DNA of 64,000 nucleotides from Heterodera schachtii (Eukaryota > Nematoda > Chromadorea > Rhabditida > Heteroderidae). Every line of letters starts with the position of its first letter. The first letter of the stretch is position 1. A model generated the notes under the pieces. That model saw only the letters and a program-made list of their open reading frames with translations. It had not been told where the DNA came from and did not search any database. Made by a program: the position numbers and the translations under genes. The stretch lies in contig SIJG01000024.1 in NCBI GenBank assembly GCA_023374025.1, positions 567,602-631,601 of the forward strand. The letters are read 5' to 3'. Shown here piece by piece: positions 45,835 to 58,448 of the stretch.

Positions 45835-48800
45835 ATGCCCACTGTGCTCAGCCGTCTTCGTTCATCACTGCCGTCCTTGTCACTGAAAGATGCGACGCCC
45901 GCTTTGGTCGGCATCGGCGCAATGTTCGCCGTCATTCAGTTGTACAAACGGCACTATAAACTCGGGTAAAAAAGGCATAAAAATGAAATTTTGAAGGGAA
46001 TGGGGTCAAGAAATTTGAAAAAGAAAATGCCGCTAAATTTCTTCCTCAATTTCAGACGCTCCAAAGAGATCGACCGTTTTCTGGCCAAGTCGGACTCCGC
46101 GAAAAAGCAACGGTCGGATAAAGCGCACGTCGACTCGGTGTTCTTCCGGCGACTGTTGCGCATCCTCAGAATTCTCATCCCGAGCCCTTTTTCCATGGAA
46201 GTGCGTCCGTTCATTTTTAGACAAAACTTGTTAAAAACACTCACACAAGTTATTTTAATTAGTCCATAAATGAATATATTAATTGGCTTTCGAGTTGAGC
46301 GGACCCAAACTAATTGGGCATTATAATACACAAAATAAAAGAGTCCATTACTAAATTAATTAAACCCCCCCTTTTAGCTCCTTTTTATGGTGGCAATTGC
46401 TCTCAGTTTGATGCTGCGCACTTACGCCGACGTTTGGATGTGCAAATGACTTTTAATTATTATTTTTTTCAATTTCTTTTCAATTTCAGGATTCAAACGT
46501 CCACAAAAATTGAGGCGTAAGTTTTCATTTTTTGTTTATTTTTCCCCATTTAAATTTTCAGTGCCATCATTTCGCGGCATAAGCCTCGTTTTTGGAGGTC
46601 GCTTACCGACTATTTGCTGTGTATGCCGCTCGTTTCGGTGATCAACTCATTTTTGAAGGTCACCTCATCGACTTTTTTATTCAAAAATTCTTTTTATCTT
46701 TAAATCTTTTTATTTACTCTTTAAAAATGCATTTAATCCATTTTTTCAAATTGCTTTTTTCCCGTTCCATTTTCTGTCCAATTTCCTACGAATTTTCAGT
46801 CCAAAATTTATGAAAATTCCCTTTTTCCATAATTTTCCCGCCCCTTTCAGCTGAGTCTTTGCGAGTTGAAATTGCGCTTCCGCGAGCGGCTGACCCACCA
46901 CTTTTACGCACAGTATTTGGACGGGTTCACCTTCTACAAAATGACCAATTTGGACAATCGAATTGCCAACGCGGACCAATTGCTGACGCAGGACGTGGAC
47001 CGCTTCTGCGAGGGCATCGTCGAGCTGTACTCCAACCTGTCCAAGGTGACTTTTCACCTTTAAAATTATGGGTTTTTACCGACAAATTCTCATAAATTTG
47101 CAAAAAATTTCCCCATTCGGTGCACTTCGAAAGGTCGCCGAAAATTATTTTTTTTCGTTATTAGCCGATTAAATCATTTTTGGTGTTATTCTTAACTCTA
47201 ATTGTTTTTTTATTATTATGCTGAATTAAAAAAATTATGACATGAGAACTCAAAAATCAAGTTTTTCGGACATTTTTCTTTGATTTTTGTACATGAACAA
47301 AAAAACTTAATTGTTTGTTGGTTATTACATTTTGTCAAGCGCTTTAGAAAACAAACCATGAATGTTTAAAAATATACCAAAAATGCATCCGGTGATATTT
47401 TGGCTGTCGATCGTTTGTCATGCTTTCAAATTTTAAAATCTATCCAAAATTTAAAATTTATTTTCCTTTTTTTTTTGCTTTCATTTTTCACTTTGTCCCC
47501 GTTGAATTTCCCCTCCCCCCAATTTTCAGCCCTTCGTCGATGTTTTGCTTTACGTCAGTCGAATCGGCGCTTCCATCGGTTGGCAGGCGCCCATTCAGCT
47601 GTTCGTCTATTTGCTCTTCTCCGGCACGGCACTCACTTATCTGCGGAGGCCCATTGTTTGTTTGTTCATTGGCATTTGTTTTTTTTTTCGAATTTACAAA
47701 AATTGCCGCCATAAAATTTGAAAAATTTCAATAAATAAAACCCAAATCCCCCCCCCCCCCCCCAAGGGCCGTATGACAGTAATGGAACAACAATTGGAGG
47801 GCGACTACCGTTTCGTCAACTCGCGACTGATTGTCAACAGTGAAGAGATTGCATTTTATCAGGCACACCGTCAAATTCCAAAATGAATAAATCCCCATTT
47901 CATTTAAGGGCAATGAGCGCGAACGCGTTTCTGTGCTGAACGCCTTCCAACGGATGGTGCGCAATTAAAATTGGAAAAACATTTAATCCTTAAATTGGAG
48001 ATTTTTACTCGGGATTCTAATGTAAAATGGGTATAAGAAGTATTTACGATAATATACCATTGGAACCGACAGAGTCTGGGACAATGAGCAGTCTAAATCC
48101 AGAAATGTCTAAATTCTTCCATTTTGTTTACATGTCGTCTCAATTTTTTATGATTTTTCACAGATTTCCCATCTCCGTTCGCTGATTTTGTTCCGCTTTT
48201 CCATCGCTTTCATGGACAATATTGTGGCCAAATATGTGGCAACCGTTGTCGGCTGGTCAACCCTGTCCAGGTCGAATTTTAGTCGAATTCTTTCCCTGTT
48301 AAACTCGAATGCCATTCCATTCACAGGCCCTACTTCAACGAACAAAATGAGGGAATGATGCGCAAGGACAAAACGGAATTGATGCAGGTGAATTGGGGTG
48401 GAATTCAAAAAAAAAAAAAATTTGAAAACCGCATTTTTTGGCATTATGTCCCCGTTTTTTCCATTTTCCACGCCCAATTTGAGGCCTATTACACCACCGG
48501 TCGTATGATGGTGAAGCTGGCGGATGCGCTGGGCCGTCTGGCGTTGGCCGGGCGCGAGATGACGCGGTTGGCCGGCTTCACCGCCCGGGTTGACCAACTG
48601 ATGCACGTCCTGGCCGACCTTGAGCAGGGTGAGGAGTGTGGACGTACAATTTGACACTTCAAATGACTTGGACACATTTTATTTCGTTCATTTACAATCA
48701 TAAAAAACGGGGGGAAAAAGCATATTTTTTAAAGTGTGAAAAGTTTCGTTTTTTACGTTCTTTTTTGAGCAAAAATTGTCCTTGTCGTTTTAGAGCAATG

Positions 48801-51496
48801 CAATTTTGAAAATGTTTTTGTTTTTGAAAGGTTTTAAAAAAATTTAGTTTTATTTTTTAGGCAAATACCAAAGGACAATGCTCTCAATTAACGCGGATTC
48901 AAAGAATTTGGCCAATGGAAACGGAGGCATCGTCGTCATTGAACAGCAGCAGAAGCTGAACAATGGTAACCATTATGATAAACAAGAATGTATGCCAAAA
49001 TGATTACTTTTTCAATTTTAAGTGAAATTCGTTTTAAAAATTCCATTTTTTTATTAAAAAAAACAAATATAAAAACATGGTGACAGGAAAAAGGAACAAA
49101 AATAAATCTGGCCTGTTAAATTTTTCTAAGCGACGCCAACAAAATTATTCCATGTTTTTTTTTAATTTTTGCCAGAAATGCACAAAATTGTTCACTTTCT
49201 GACGGGAAATTTATTTTTTCGCTCAGATTGCTTTAAAAATGTACAATTTGAAAAATTTGTAGTGGTCGAATAGCAAAAAACCCTTCGGATTCCCCCCCCC
49301 CCCCCCGAATTTTTCTATTAGGGGCCTTCCAGGGACGGTCCCAGGGGGGGGGGGGGACGCGGGGTACGTACCCCCCCCCCCCCCAAGGCCCCTCCGCACC
49401 CGAAATTTTTAAGGAAAAAATAAATTTTAGGTTTTCCTTGCTGGTACCCCCCCAGACCTACCCTCTTACCCAAATTCTCCAAAAAATTTCAATAAATTTT
49501 CAAAAAATGGACATTTTTTGACGAAAATCTCCTAAAAATGGCTCAAAATCGCAAAATTCGCCACTTTTTTGTACAAAATTCGTTAACAAATCGCATTAAA
49601 AACGCAAATTTTCCCGGCGGCGCCTATCGGCACCACCGGACCCCTTGTTCCCCAAAAGTTTTCTGGAAAACCGCCGCAAAAAAAAGCGGAGTAAAAAGCA
49701 AAAAAAAAAAAAAAGGTCGTCGCCCGGGGGGGTGGTACCCCCCCCAAACCGAAATCCTGGGACCGTCCCTGGGGCCTCCCCGAAATGTTTTTCCCACTCG
49801 CCCATCACTCTCACTGTCAGATGACCAGCACAGCAGCGGCAACAGCACAACCGCGCCGTCGTCCCCTCCGGCATTGTTGTTCTCCTCCTCCTCCAACTCG
49901 TCCTCCTCCTGCTCCCTGTCCTCCTTCCGGCCCGGCTCCGGCCATGTCCTCGTCCAAGACAATTTGATCCGTTTCCAACAAGTTCCGCTGGTGACGCCTA
50001 ACGGCGACGTGCTCATCCGCTCGTTGGACTTTGAAGTGCCTTCCGGTACCAATGTGCTCGTCTGCGGACCGAACGGATGCGGCAAAAGTTCACTCTTCCG
50101 GGTGGTACGTCGGAATATTTTTGATGGATGGCAATACCAATTAGGGGGGCGGGAGATGTACACGGGGTACGTACCAGGGATGGTACGGAGTCCGATTTTC
50201 TACATTTTTGTGTCTTTGGAATGTCATCCCTGGTATGTATCCCCACCCCCCCCCCTTATTGAGGGCTAAATTTTTCCTGAAAATAAGTTGATTGTGATGG
50301 AAATAGTTTTCTCCAAGCGGATACCTCCCCAAATCTCAAAAATCCATAATTCTGGATACACCAAAGCGATAAATGTTTTGGTGACATCCCCAAAACCGGG
50401 GATTTCGTTTGCCTCCCCCCCCCCCCCCCCCCCGCCTTTACGGGGCTAAGGATTCCTTTTTTATAAATTTTAATTCACTTTTTGTTCTCTTTCAGCTTGG
50501 CGAACTGTGGCCCCTGTGGGGCGGCACAATGATCAAACCGGCCAAGGGCAAACTCTTCTACGTCCCCCAAGTGAATCAAAACTCCAACAATTTTCTCAGC
50601 GCCTTTTAAATTCGCTTTTCAGCGTCCCTACATGACCATCGGCTCCCTGAGGGATCAGGCAATTAATTAGCCTTGGGATTGGATTAGACTTAGTTTACTG
50701 CCATTCTCAGGTCATCTACCCGGACCGTCCGGCGGACATGCGTCGCCGTGGGTTCACCGACAGTGCGCTGGAGGCACTGCTTGACCAAGTGCAGTTGCGC
50801 AACATTTTGGAGCGCGAGGGGGGCTGGGAGGGTCAACAGGACTGGATGGACGTGCTGAGCGGGGGCGAAAAACAACGCATTGCGGTTGGTCACAGTGGTG
50901 CACACCAATTCTTCCCTTTTTGGAATTCATCAAACGGGGGGGGGGGACTAAGGACGAGTTTTTTTGGCTGGGGATAATTTGCCAAGCGATGAGCTCCTCC
51001 CTTCCCCGTGTCTGCAGATGGCCCGCCTGTTCTACCACAGTCCGCAGTTCGCCATTTTGGACGAGTGCACTTCCGCCGTGTCGGCCGACGTTGAGGACGC
51101 CATCTACCGACGATGCCATGAGTTGGGCATCACTCTGTTCACCGTTTCCCATCGCAAATCGCTGTGGAAGTGAGTCACGTGTTAATTGGGGGTTGTTGAA
51201 AACCACAAATTTGGGAACATTCGGACTCAATTCAAAGACCTACGCCTAAATTTTTACTCAAAAAATACCCCCCCCCCCCGTATCGTTTCCCCCTCCTCCA
51301 AAAATTTTTTCGTAAATTTTCCAAGATTTTTGAATGCAAAAAGATTTTCGAGTGGGATTTATAATTTTTATTTAATTTACTTTATTTTCCCCGCCCCTTA
51401 AGGCACCATGACTTCTCTCTGCACATGGACGGCCGAGGTCACTACGATTTCAAGCGGATCGACCACGACAACCCTGCGGAGCAGTTCGGCTCATGA
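45835..51496 (+). CDS. ABCD3: peroxisomal half ABC transporter, ABCD3/PMP70 type
   Basis: Imports acyl-CoAs or branched/dicarboxylic lipids into peroxisomes as a dimer. Nineteen exons join to 719 residues with consistent phases: 45835-45965, 46056-46200, 46378-46439, 46490-46516, 46562-46658, 46851-47045, 47530-47655, 47767-47862, 47909-47956, 48164-48270, 48327-48387, 48484-48628, 48861-48965, 49821-50104, 50496-50570, 50623-50658, 50711-50884, 51018-51169 and 51403-51496. Family marks are RTYADVWM, the EAA-like [29 protein letters not shown], Walker [11 protein letters not shown]-loop region, signature LSGGEKQR, Walker [12 protein letters not shown] and switch FTVSHRKS. The nucleotide-binding domain is complete. 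A Ser/Pro-rich insert (about residues 449-490) lengthens the linker before it. Introns 8 (47863) and 16 (50659) begin with GC. A 3' C run serves as the polypyrimidine tract before 47767. Confidence 0.95.
49321..49783. mobile_element. MITE-like inverted repeat in ABCD3 intron 13
   Basis: CCAGGGACGGTCCCAGG near 49329 is repeated inverted as CCTGGGACCGTCCCTGG near 49757. Inside are poly-G and poly-C runs. The intron is unusually long (855 bp) because of it. Confidence 0.6.
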
Positions 51497-52259
51497 TTTT
51501 TGGATGCAATTATTAATCCATTGGCATTTTGCCAAAACAAATCATAGTCAAATTCGTTCGCTGGATTTTGTGCCCTTTCTTTTGCCTTTTTTGTTATTAT
51601 TTCACTTTTTTTTGCCATTTTCAAATTCCCTTTTTTATATGACGCTAATTTCACTTAAATGTAATAATCGAAAGTAAATGTTTATTCGACTACAATTAAA
51701 CCGAGAGACAAAACTCATTAGACCAACTAATGAGGAACACGAAGAAACAGTAATTACAAATGCCTTGCCCATTTTCCAACAATTTATGGAATTAAGTCCT
51801 TTTTGAGTTAACCTAAAAACGAATGGAAATCTGTTGTTAAGACAGCTCATGTCTTCATCTGATATTCCTTTCTCCTTGTCATATTTCCGCCACTTTTTCA
51901 AATTGCCAGAAAATAATTTAAAATATTTTTAATTTATTTCATTTTAATAATTTGTGTGTTATAATAGTGCTTCCCGAGAGTCTTGACTCGAGAAATGTCT
52001 CGGGAAATTATCGGTCTCGAGCAGTACTAGTATTTAATTGGGCCTTTTAAAAGCATTTGCGATGCACAATGGAGGGGCCATGTTTGGCATATTCGTCCCG
52101 CGTTATCCACGGCGTTGGCACAATTTTCACCTTTTAAAATGGCACTTTTGAGAAGGTCGAAAAGACAAAATTTAAGACAAAAGCGCAGAATTTTAAAAGA
52201 AGCTGAAAGTATTTATTTTTGAAAATCCGTTGGAAATTTTTGTAAAAATTTATCCGTTT
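51497..52259. other. spacer between convergent genes
   Basis: ABCD3 (+) and the Ig gene (-) point toward each other here. The only distinct feature is a CTCGAG/CGAGAC-rich patch at 51972-52030 related to similar patches elsewhere. Confidence 0.45.
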
Positions 52260-53000
52260 TCAGTCCATTTGGGTTTTGAACACTTCGTTGGCGGTGCACA
52301 TCAGCATGTAATTTTGGGAGACGGAGTGCGTCCCCTGGGGGTTCGTGGCGACGACCTTTGGACCCAATTAAATTATTAAATTAATTTCATTAAAATCACC
52401 TTGTAAATGCCTTGGTCCTGCTGATTTGGAGACTTAAAAATTTAAAATATATTAGTTGATATTAAATGAAAAACCATTAGCATTCAAAAGCGAATAATAA
52501 ATTGCTTTAAAACTTATTTATTTATATTACTCTCGGGAAAAGTTTTACAAATTCAAATTTAATTGATCAAAATATTCTCTTGTTCATTTGATTTTAATTT
52601 TCTTTCTCATTTAAATGAAAAGCCAATAATTACTCATTAATTAATTAGTTAATTAGTTCCCTAATTAGGTAATTAGTGTGTGCCTTTCTCCTTTTGCTTT
52701 TCTGGCATTACTCACTTTGATGGTCAGCGTGCACAAGTACTTGCCCACTTGCTTCTTCACTTTGCTGACGAAGCGATCGCCCGCCAATTCTTTGTCCTTC
52801 AAAAACCATTTGACCGTCGGCTCGGGGTTCGCGTTGCAAATGCACTCGAACAGCACCGAACTGACAAAGCATAAACAATAAAATACAAATTAAAATAAAT
52901 AAAATTTAAATATATTTTAAATTTTAATTTCTAAGAGGGATTACCCGTTGGGTTTGTTAATGATGGAGGGAGCACGCTCAAAAAACGGGGGACACACCAT
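52260..53000 (-). CDS. single Ig (I-set) domain protein, 109 residues
   Basis: Exons 53000-52945, 52860-52716, 52432-52400 and 52355-52260 join in phase. The product is one I-set domain: APSIINKPNG start, first Cys in LFECICNANP, then VKWFLKDKEL, LCTLTIK, DQGIYKVVATNPQG and an end with CTANEV. The closing D-x-G-x-Y motif is DQGIYK and the usual second Cys position is Tyr, so the canonical disulphide is missing. It resembles Ig modules of muscle proteins (twitchin/UNC-89 type) more than secreted ones, because no signal peptide is visible. An unseen 5' exon could change that. Function unknown. Confidence 0.7.
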
Positions 53001-53195
53001 TTTTGGGAATTTTGGAAATGAGCTAAAATAATTAAGAAAAAATTAATCGAATGACTTTTTATTTCCCAAATTAATGCAAATATAATAAATTGTAAATAAT
53101 TTTAAACCAATAAATTAATTAATTTACCAATTAAAATGCTTTTATTTGCTTTTCTCCGCCCGATAATAACACAATTCGCCGCTTTTCATTTCAAT

Positions 53196-53350
53196 TTATT
53201 TCGTCGCCAGCACTTTTTTCGCTTTACTTTTTGCTTTGCTCCGTTCGTTTGTTTGTGCCGTTCTTTTGACCCGGGCCAACAGCTGCTTTTTCTTTTCGTT
53301 TTCGGCTTTTCCTTTTGCCCTTTGGCCAATTTTGTTCCGTTCCGTCTGAT
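53196..53350 (-). pseudogene. possible Lys-rich coding remnant
   Basis: After an AG at 53351 on the minus strand, 51 codons are open, rich in Lys/Ala/Glu, and end ...KSKAKKVLATK-stop. A start-like MALKIAVA lies just upstream in the same frame but is separated by a TAA. No family was recognised. It could be an exon with a missed 5' part, a relic or chance. Confidence 0.25.
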
Positions 53351-53689
53351 CGATTTACGCCACCGCAATTTTCAGGGCCATTCTTTTGGCCCAAAAAATT
53401 TGTAAGAAATTTGAGCTGATTGAAAGCGTGGAGACAAATAAACCGGGAGAAATGAATGTTTTTGGTTTCCGGAAACAAAAAACTAATTTACTGAGAAGTG
53501 ACAGAGGGCAAAAATCGGAACACCAAAAAACAAAAAATTCACCAACCCAAAAACTATAGTGAAATTAGTAATCTTTTTTTATTTTTAGGAATAATTCAAT
53601 TATTTTTTTGTCGAAATTTAAAATAAATTTATAACAAAAAAAAACAACTAAAAAATGACAATAAAAACATTTCTCTTTGTGGTTTTTTT

Positions 53690-54966
53690 TTATCTTCGCA
53701 TGTAAAATTCGATGGCCGTTGAAAAGGCGGCAAATCCGGCGGCGCCCAGCAAAGCGGGCTGAAGGCCGGCACGGAACCCCAACATTCCGCCAACGATGGC
53801 ACCCGAAAGAGTGCCTAAAAAAGGGGAGAAATGGTTTTTAAGAGGGCAATTTTTTGCTTTTTTCTCCAATTCCCACCATTTCTCCAGTCGCTTTTTGCGC
53901 GTGTCGTCTCCAAAATGCATTCAGTGCCGGCAAAAAGCAAACCGATGGAGGCAAAGTTTCGCGAGTAACGGCCCACCCGCGTCTTCATTTCGGTCCACGT
54001 CTCGCGCAGTGACAACTGAAAATGGAAATTGAAATGGAAGACGAAAAGTTAAACATTGGAAAACAAATAAAAAATAGGGAAAAGGAAAAAAATTTAAAAT
54101 TTGGATTTTGAATTATAAAAAATAGTAATCTACTTTAAAAAAGTGGAAATATTTTAAAATGCCAACCCACCGGCTTGGTCGGGTCTTTGCTGATCGCATA
54201 ACTTGGGTCCACGCTGACAGTGAACAGGCCGAACAGAACGCCGATGCCGGCACCTAACGCACACGCAACCACCGATTTGAAGGCACAATTTTCCTGTGAA
54301 ATGGGAGGGGAGAAATTTAAAATTTAATTTAATGAAATTGTCGACGACCATAACGGAGGCCATCACGCGCTCCTCGCGACTCATCGGTGGCAATGCAAAA
54401 TTGGACTGAAAAGGGAACGGACGAGCAAATGCATTTTAGCAAATGATGTGTTGACAAATGATAGGGGCTTCTCTCGAGAGTCTCGAGGGATTGTGTGAAT
54501 GGCAAAAATAATACAAACATTTAGAAACACCTGAACAACTCTGGCGATGCGCAACTGAACGTCCTCATCAACGCCGTTGGCAACTGTACGGAAAAGTGGA
54601 ATAAAATTGGAGTGATTATTCCCGGCCCACTCTTTCGCCATGGGCGCGTCCGCGAGCCGATCATTTCGTCGATTTGGCGAACAAAAGCGGACGGAGTGTA
54701 CACAAAAGGGGGCTGCTGGGAAGCGGAAAACGAAATGATAAACAGAAAATCAAAGGGAAAATGCCAAAAACTAATGGCCAATCCCGTCACTCAAAGTGCC
54801 AAAAGCATAATCCCCAATGAATCCGCCCATTCTGTTGGCCCACCTGCTGCTGTTGTTGCTGGTGCCCTTCCTCCGATTGGCCTTGCTCATCCCTCCGAAA
54901 AGGGTTGGGGAAAAGCCGACTGAGCCGATCAATGGAACTTGAAGGATCGATGCGAAAAGTTTCCAT
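53690..54966 (-). CDS. TIMM22: TIM22, mitochondrial inner-membrane translocase
   Basis: Forms the channel of the TIM22 complex that inserts carrier-type proteins into the mitochondrial inner membrane. Seven exons make 234 residues: 54966-54844, 54715-54631, 54583-54531, 54405-54349, 54293-54171, 54015-53877 and 53814-53690. Recognisable parts are [11 protein letters not shown] near the N-terminus and a first helix [17 protein letters not shown]. The middle reads LSLRETW...[16 protein letters not shown] and FAGTECILE (a conserved Cys). The diagnostic [34 protein letters not shown] follows. The Gln-rich N-terminal extension is longer than usual. It lies 270 bp downstream of COX18 on the same strand. 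The start ATG at 54966 was chosen because it opens the only frame that joins exon 2 in phase. Confidence 0.92.
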
Positions 54967-55236
54967 TCACTTTCAATGGCAAAGATTATTTGAAAAATTA
55001 AAAAAAATGAATTAAGGTACATACCATCAAAATAAAAATGATTGGGAAATGGTGAGAAAAAACGAACAGAAAATTTAACAAAAAAAACAAAAAACAAAGT
55101 ATACAGAAAAAATAAACAAACGGAGTCTAAAAAATGCAAAAGTGACACTTTTCAGGGGAAGAGAACCCAAAAAATACTTTAAATGGCAGAAAAGAGCGAA
55201 AGGAGTGCCACCACAAATGACAAAAATAAGTGCCAA

Positions 55237-57494
55237 TCAGTGCATGGAATAGGGGACGTAAATGCGGCGCCGAAACAGCGAACGGAAGGGTTTTTCCGCG
55301 TCGTCGGGCAACGGACCGATGGAAAAGAGACGCTTCACCTGCCAAGGAACAAAAAATGAGTCCAAATGAAAAGCAAAATGATATGTATTTGTTGAAAATG
55401 GAAGACCACAGCCAATTTTTTGGGATTTAAAATGGACAAAATAAATTTTTCGTATTAAAAATTTAAAAAATTATAAAAACTAATAACGCTTAAACGCTTT
55501 AAACGGGCACTTAATTAGAAATTTATTTAAAAATTGAATTTGTACATACTTTTGGGCTGCGCAGCAAAAGCGTTTCCAATAAGCCGGTGGTGAGCACACA
55601 ACACCAATAGAGGGAGAAAATCTAAAAAGAAAGAAAATGGTTCCGTTTTTTGGAATTTTTTGTTTTTTTATCTTACCACGGGCGAATCGGACAACATTTT
55701 GACACTGCCAATAATCAGTGCGACCAATGCGACGTCAAAACAAGCGGCCAACACTTTGTAATTGCTCGACGTCGACATGAACATCCACCGGTTGGCCTTT
55801 AACAAATTGGGAAGGACACCATAACACCAATTAAGAGGGGTAATTAGTAAATGGCAAATGCCGAAATGACCGTTTTGAGATGGTGGGCCTAATTGATTAT
55901 ATTCCAAAATGAAAGGGTCACTAATAAAGGGGAAAGTCAGACAAAATGGCGAAAGAAAACGAAGAATTTTTTGCAAATTATGTGTGTTAATTAGGAAAGA
56001 CTAATATGATTACTGCCCTAATGATGGATTAAATAACGCCTAATTATCCAAAATAGTAAAAACGGTGTGTAAATCACCCGCACTCACCCAAACGTTGGTT
56101 AATGCCAATGCGCCCATGAAAAGCGGAAAGACCATGAAAGGGTCCGCGAGAGTTAACGAGTCGAGCCACAAAAAGCCCGGAATTTGTTGCCCGAAAAGAC
56201 CTGGAGGGCAACTGTTCCAATTTTAAAATTGGAATTTCATGAAATTCAAAACAACCTTCGACGTATCGGAGAATGCCGAAATTGCATTGGATCCAAATGG
56301 GCACCAAACAGTAGCGGAGCATCACCAGCCGAGACATGGTCAACTTCTGGTCATTGACTTGCCGTTTGACATTTTCCTCTGACTAAAACATTTAATTTTA
56401 AAGGAATTCGAAGAAAATACATTTAAATTCGAAGATTAAATTTTGTAATTACGGGAAAAAATATGCCAGCAAAAAGTGAAAAGAATTGGAGAAAGAGACT
56501 GACCAGTTCATCCGCACTCTTCTGAATGAGCGAGTCATGCGTGTTCAGTGTCCATTTGCCGTTCACTGCGTCAAAAGTTGTCGCAATGCCATAATGGGAG
56601 CCAATTTTCTAAAATCAGATAAACAAATTGAGTAGGAAATATACGACAGACTTTTCAGAAACACCGAACTCTGTATAAAATATATACGCTCCAATTTAAA
56701 AGAAAAAAAATCGTGGGGGGGGGGAGTTTAGGATTTTTGTGAAAAAAAAATTGAAAAAACCTAAAGAAAGTAACGGTTTCGACCGTGTCGACATACGCCG
56801 CCAAGAAAATTAAGTAGTACAAAAAACCAGTACGGTTTTACTATTAACGGAATTTGAAAACCTTTTAATCGCTAATTAATAGTAAATTTCTCTGAGTCGG
56901 AATTGTGAATTTGCTAATTGAAAGGCAATTCATTTTCCGATGCTCTCACCTCGTACACCTGCTTGCGCACCAAGTGGACCATCATAAGACGTTGAGACGT
57001 CAGTTTTTCGGTGAGAATTCTCACCGGAACGGTGGCCAATCGAAGACCGACGGCGAGCAAAAGTACGGAGGAGGACGGACCGAGCAGAGAGACGGAAGAC
57101 AAAACTGAACAGGGACAAATCAAATGAAAAGTGGGGGAAATGCCAGGACAAATGTCATTTGATGGCACAAATATTAATTGGGCATAATTATGGATTTTTC
57201 TTGACATTTTGAAAATTTGGGTACGCCTAAAAACTTTTGATGTATTTTTTCCAAAAAACGTCCCTTAAATTAGTCTAAATTATAGTTTTTCGAAAATTAA
57301 AATCAAAAAACTTCGTTACATTTAAACGTTTCCGTAAATCCTTCGGCCAAATAACTGTTGGACATAACGACGACAAAATTGTCGGCATTCCCTTTCAAAA
57401 GTGAAGAAATGCCATGCTTTTGTTGTGAATGAAAATGAACGGGTCGAAGAAAACATTTGCGGCAAAGGAAGGAAAATGAGAGCGGATTGGACAT
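55237..57494 (-). CDS. COX18: COX18-like mitochondrial insertase (Oxa1/YidC family)
   Basis: Inner-membrane insertase that in other eukaryotes helps export the Cox2 C-tail during cytochrome oxidase assembly. Eight exons give 322 residues: 57494-57320, 57104-56950, 56608-56504, 56382-56256, 56200-56088, 55796-55677, 55621-55550 and 55338-55237. The N-terminus is rich in Arg/Lys/Ser (MSNPLSFSFLCRKC), like a targeting sequence. The helix after it contains LLLAVGLRLATVPVRI. Then come LVMLRYCLVPIWIQCN, GFLWLDSLTLADPFMVFPLF, LAACFDVALVALIIGSV and SLYWCCVLTTGLLETLLLRSP. The LLLRSP end is typical of COX18 rather than OXA1L. It is the likely first gene of a COX18-TIM22 operon. Confidence 0.88.
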
Positions 57495-57877
57495 GATGGA
57501 ATGGACTAATGAAAATCTTAAAAAACAAATTAATATTTATGGGGAAAAGTAAGGAATTACGACCCTCAAATTTACTCAGAAGAATCACGGTTTATAGCAG
57601 TTTGGCAACCCTGGAATTGTGAGAAACGCAATTTTTAGAGGATTTGAAATAGCGCTTTTGATTTTATTTTTTATGGCGAAATGTTATTCCATTTAATTAA
57701 ATTCACATCAAAAATTTTTACATTAACGAAAAATTTGTTCAAAATGCTCTTACAATTAGCAATTTTCCAAATAAAATTAGCTTTTCAATTTAAGTTTTTA
57801 ATTTTTGGTTATTTCTTTCATATTCACAATATTGTTTAAGCCACACAGCGCATAAAACCCATTTAAATCTAAAATAA
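57495..57877. promoter_or_regulatory. shared upstream region of divergent genes
   Basis: 383 bp lie between the starts of COX18 (-) and the small coiled-coil gene (+). It is AT-rich; I see no specific factor site. Its role as a bidirectional promoter is inferred from position only. Confidence 0.35.
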
Positions 57878-58448
57878 ATGGAAAAAATTCGCAAATTCGG
57901 CAGAGACTTGCAAAATGAAGTCGCTAAGGACCTTTTGACCGAGCAATTACTTCAGAAGAACATTAAAACGGTGTACGGGAAGAGTTTGAGCAAAGAAATG
58001 GCCAGGGAAATTTGCTTGGAACTCACCAAACGATACAAAGAGAAAACGGACGAAGCGATGGAAGAACTTTACGAGAGGGAAGAGGTCCAAGTTTGGCGGT
58101 ACTTTTAAAAACAAATTCAAATTGGAATATGTTTAGGTGCTCAACATGACGGCCAAGTTGGAAATGTTTCGCCAGAAAAGTCGGACAAAACCACCCAAAA
58201 AGTTCGGCAGAAAGTCGTGCGAATGGACGGCGCCGGAGACGGACAACCCGGGAAAAGCGATTTACGCAGTCACTTGCCCTTTGCTGGTGGAACACAAGGA
58301 GAAACTCACTAAACTGAGGGACCAACTGAAGGCGCAAATTGAGGTAGGCGAAAATGAGCGGGTTTGTTTGTCAAACAATGAAAAGTTATTAGAAATCGGT
58401 GCCATCCCGCGGGAAAGTTTTTTTTTTGCTGAATTGCGAGATTGGTAA
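57878..58448 (+). CDS. small charged coiled-coil protein
   Basis: Two exons (57878-58090, 58137-58448) with a 46-bp intron give 174 residues. The sequence is strongly helical and charged (KEMAREICLELTKRYKEKTD; HKEKLTKLRDQLKAQIEVGE). No signal or membrane helix is seen. I do not recognise the family; a subunit of a coiled-coil complex is possible but unproven. The end is uncertain: GAG|GTAGGC at 58342 could be a donor to another exon, although the frame runs on to a plausible stop. Confidence 0.6.
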
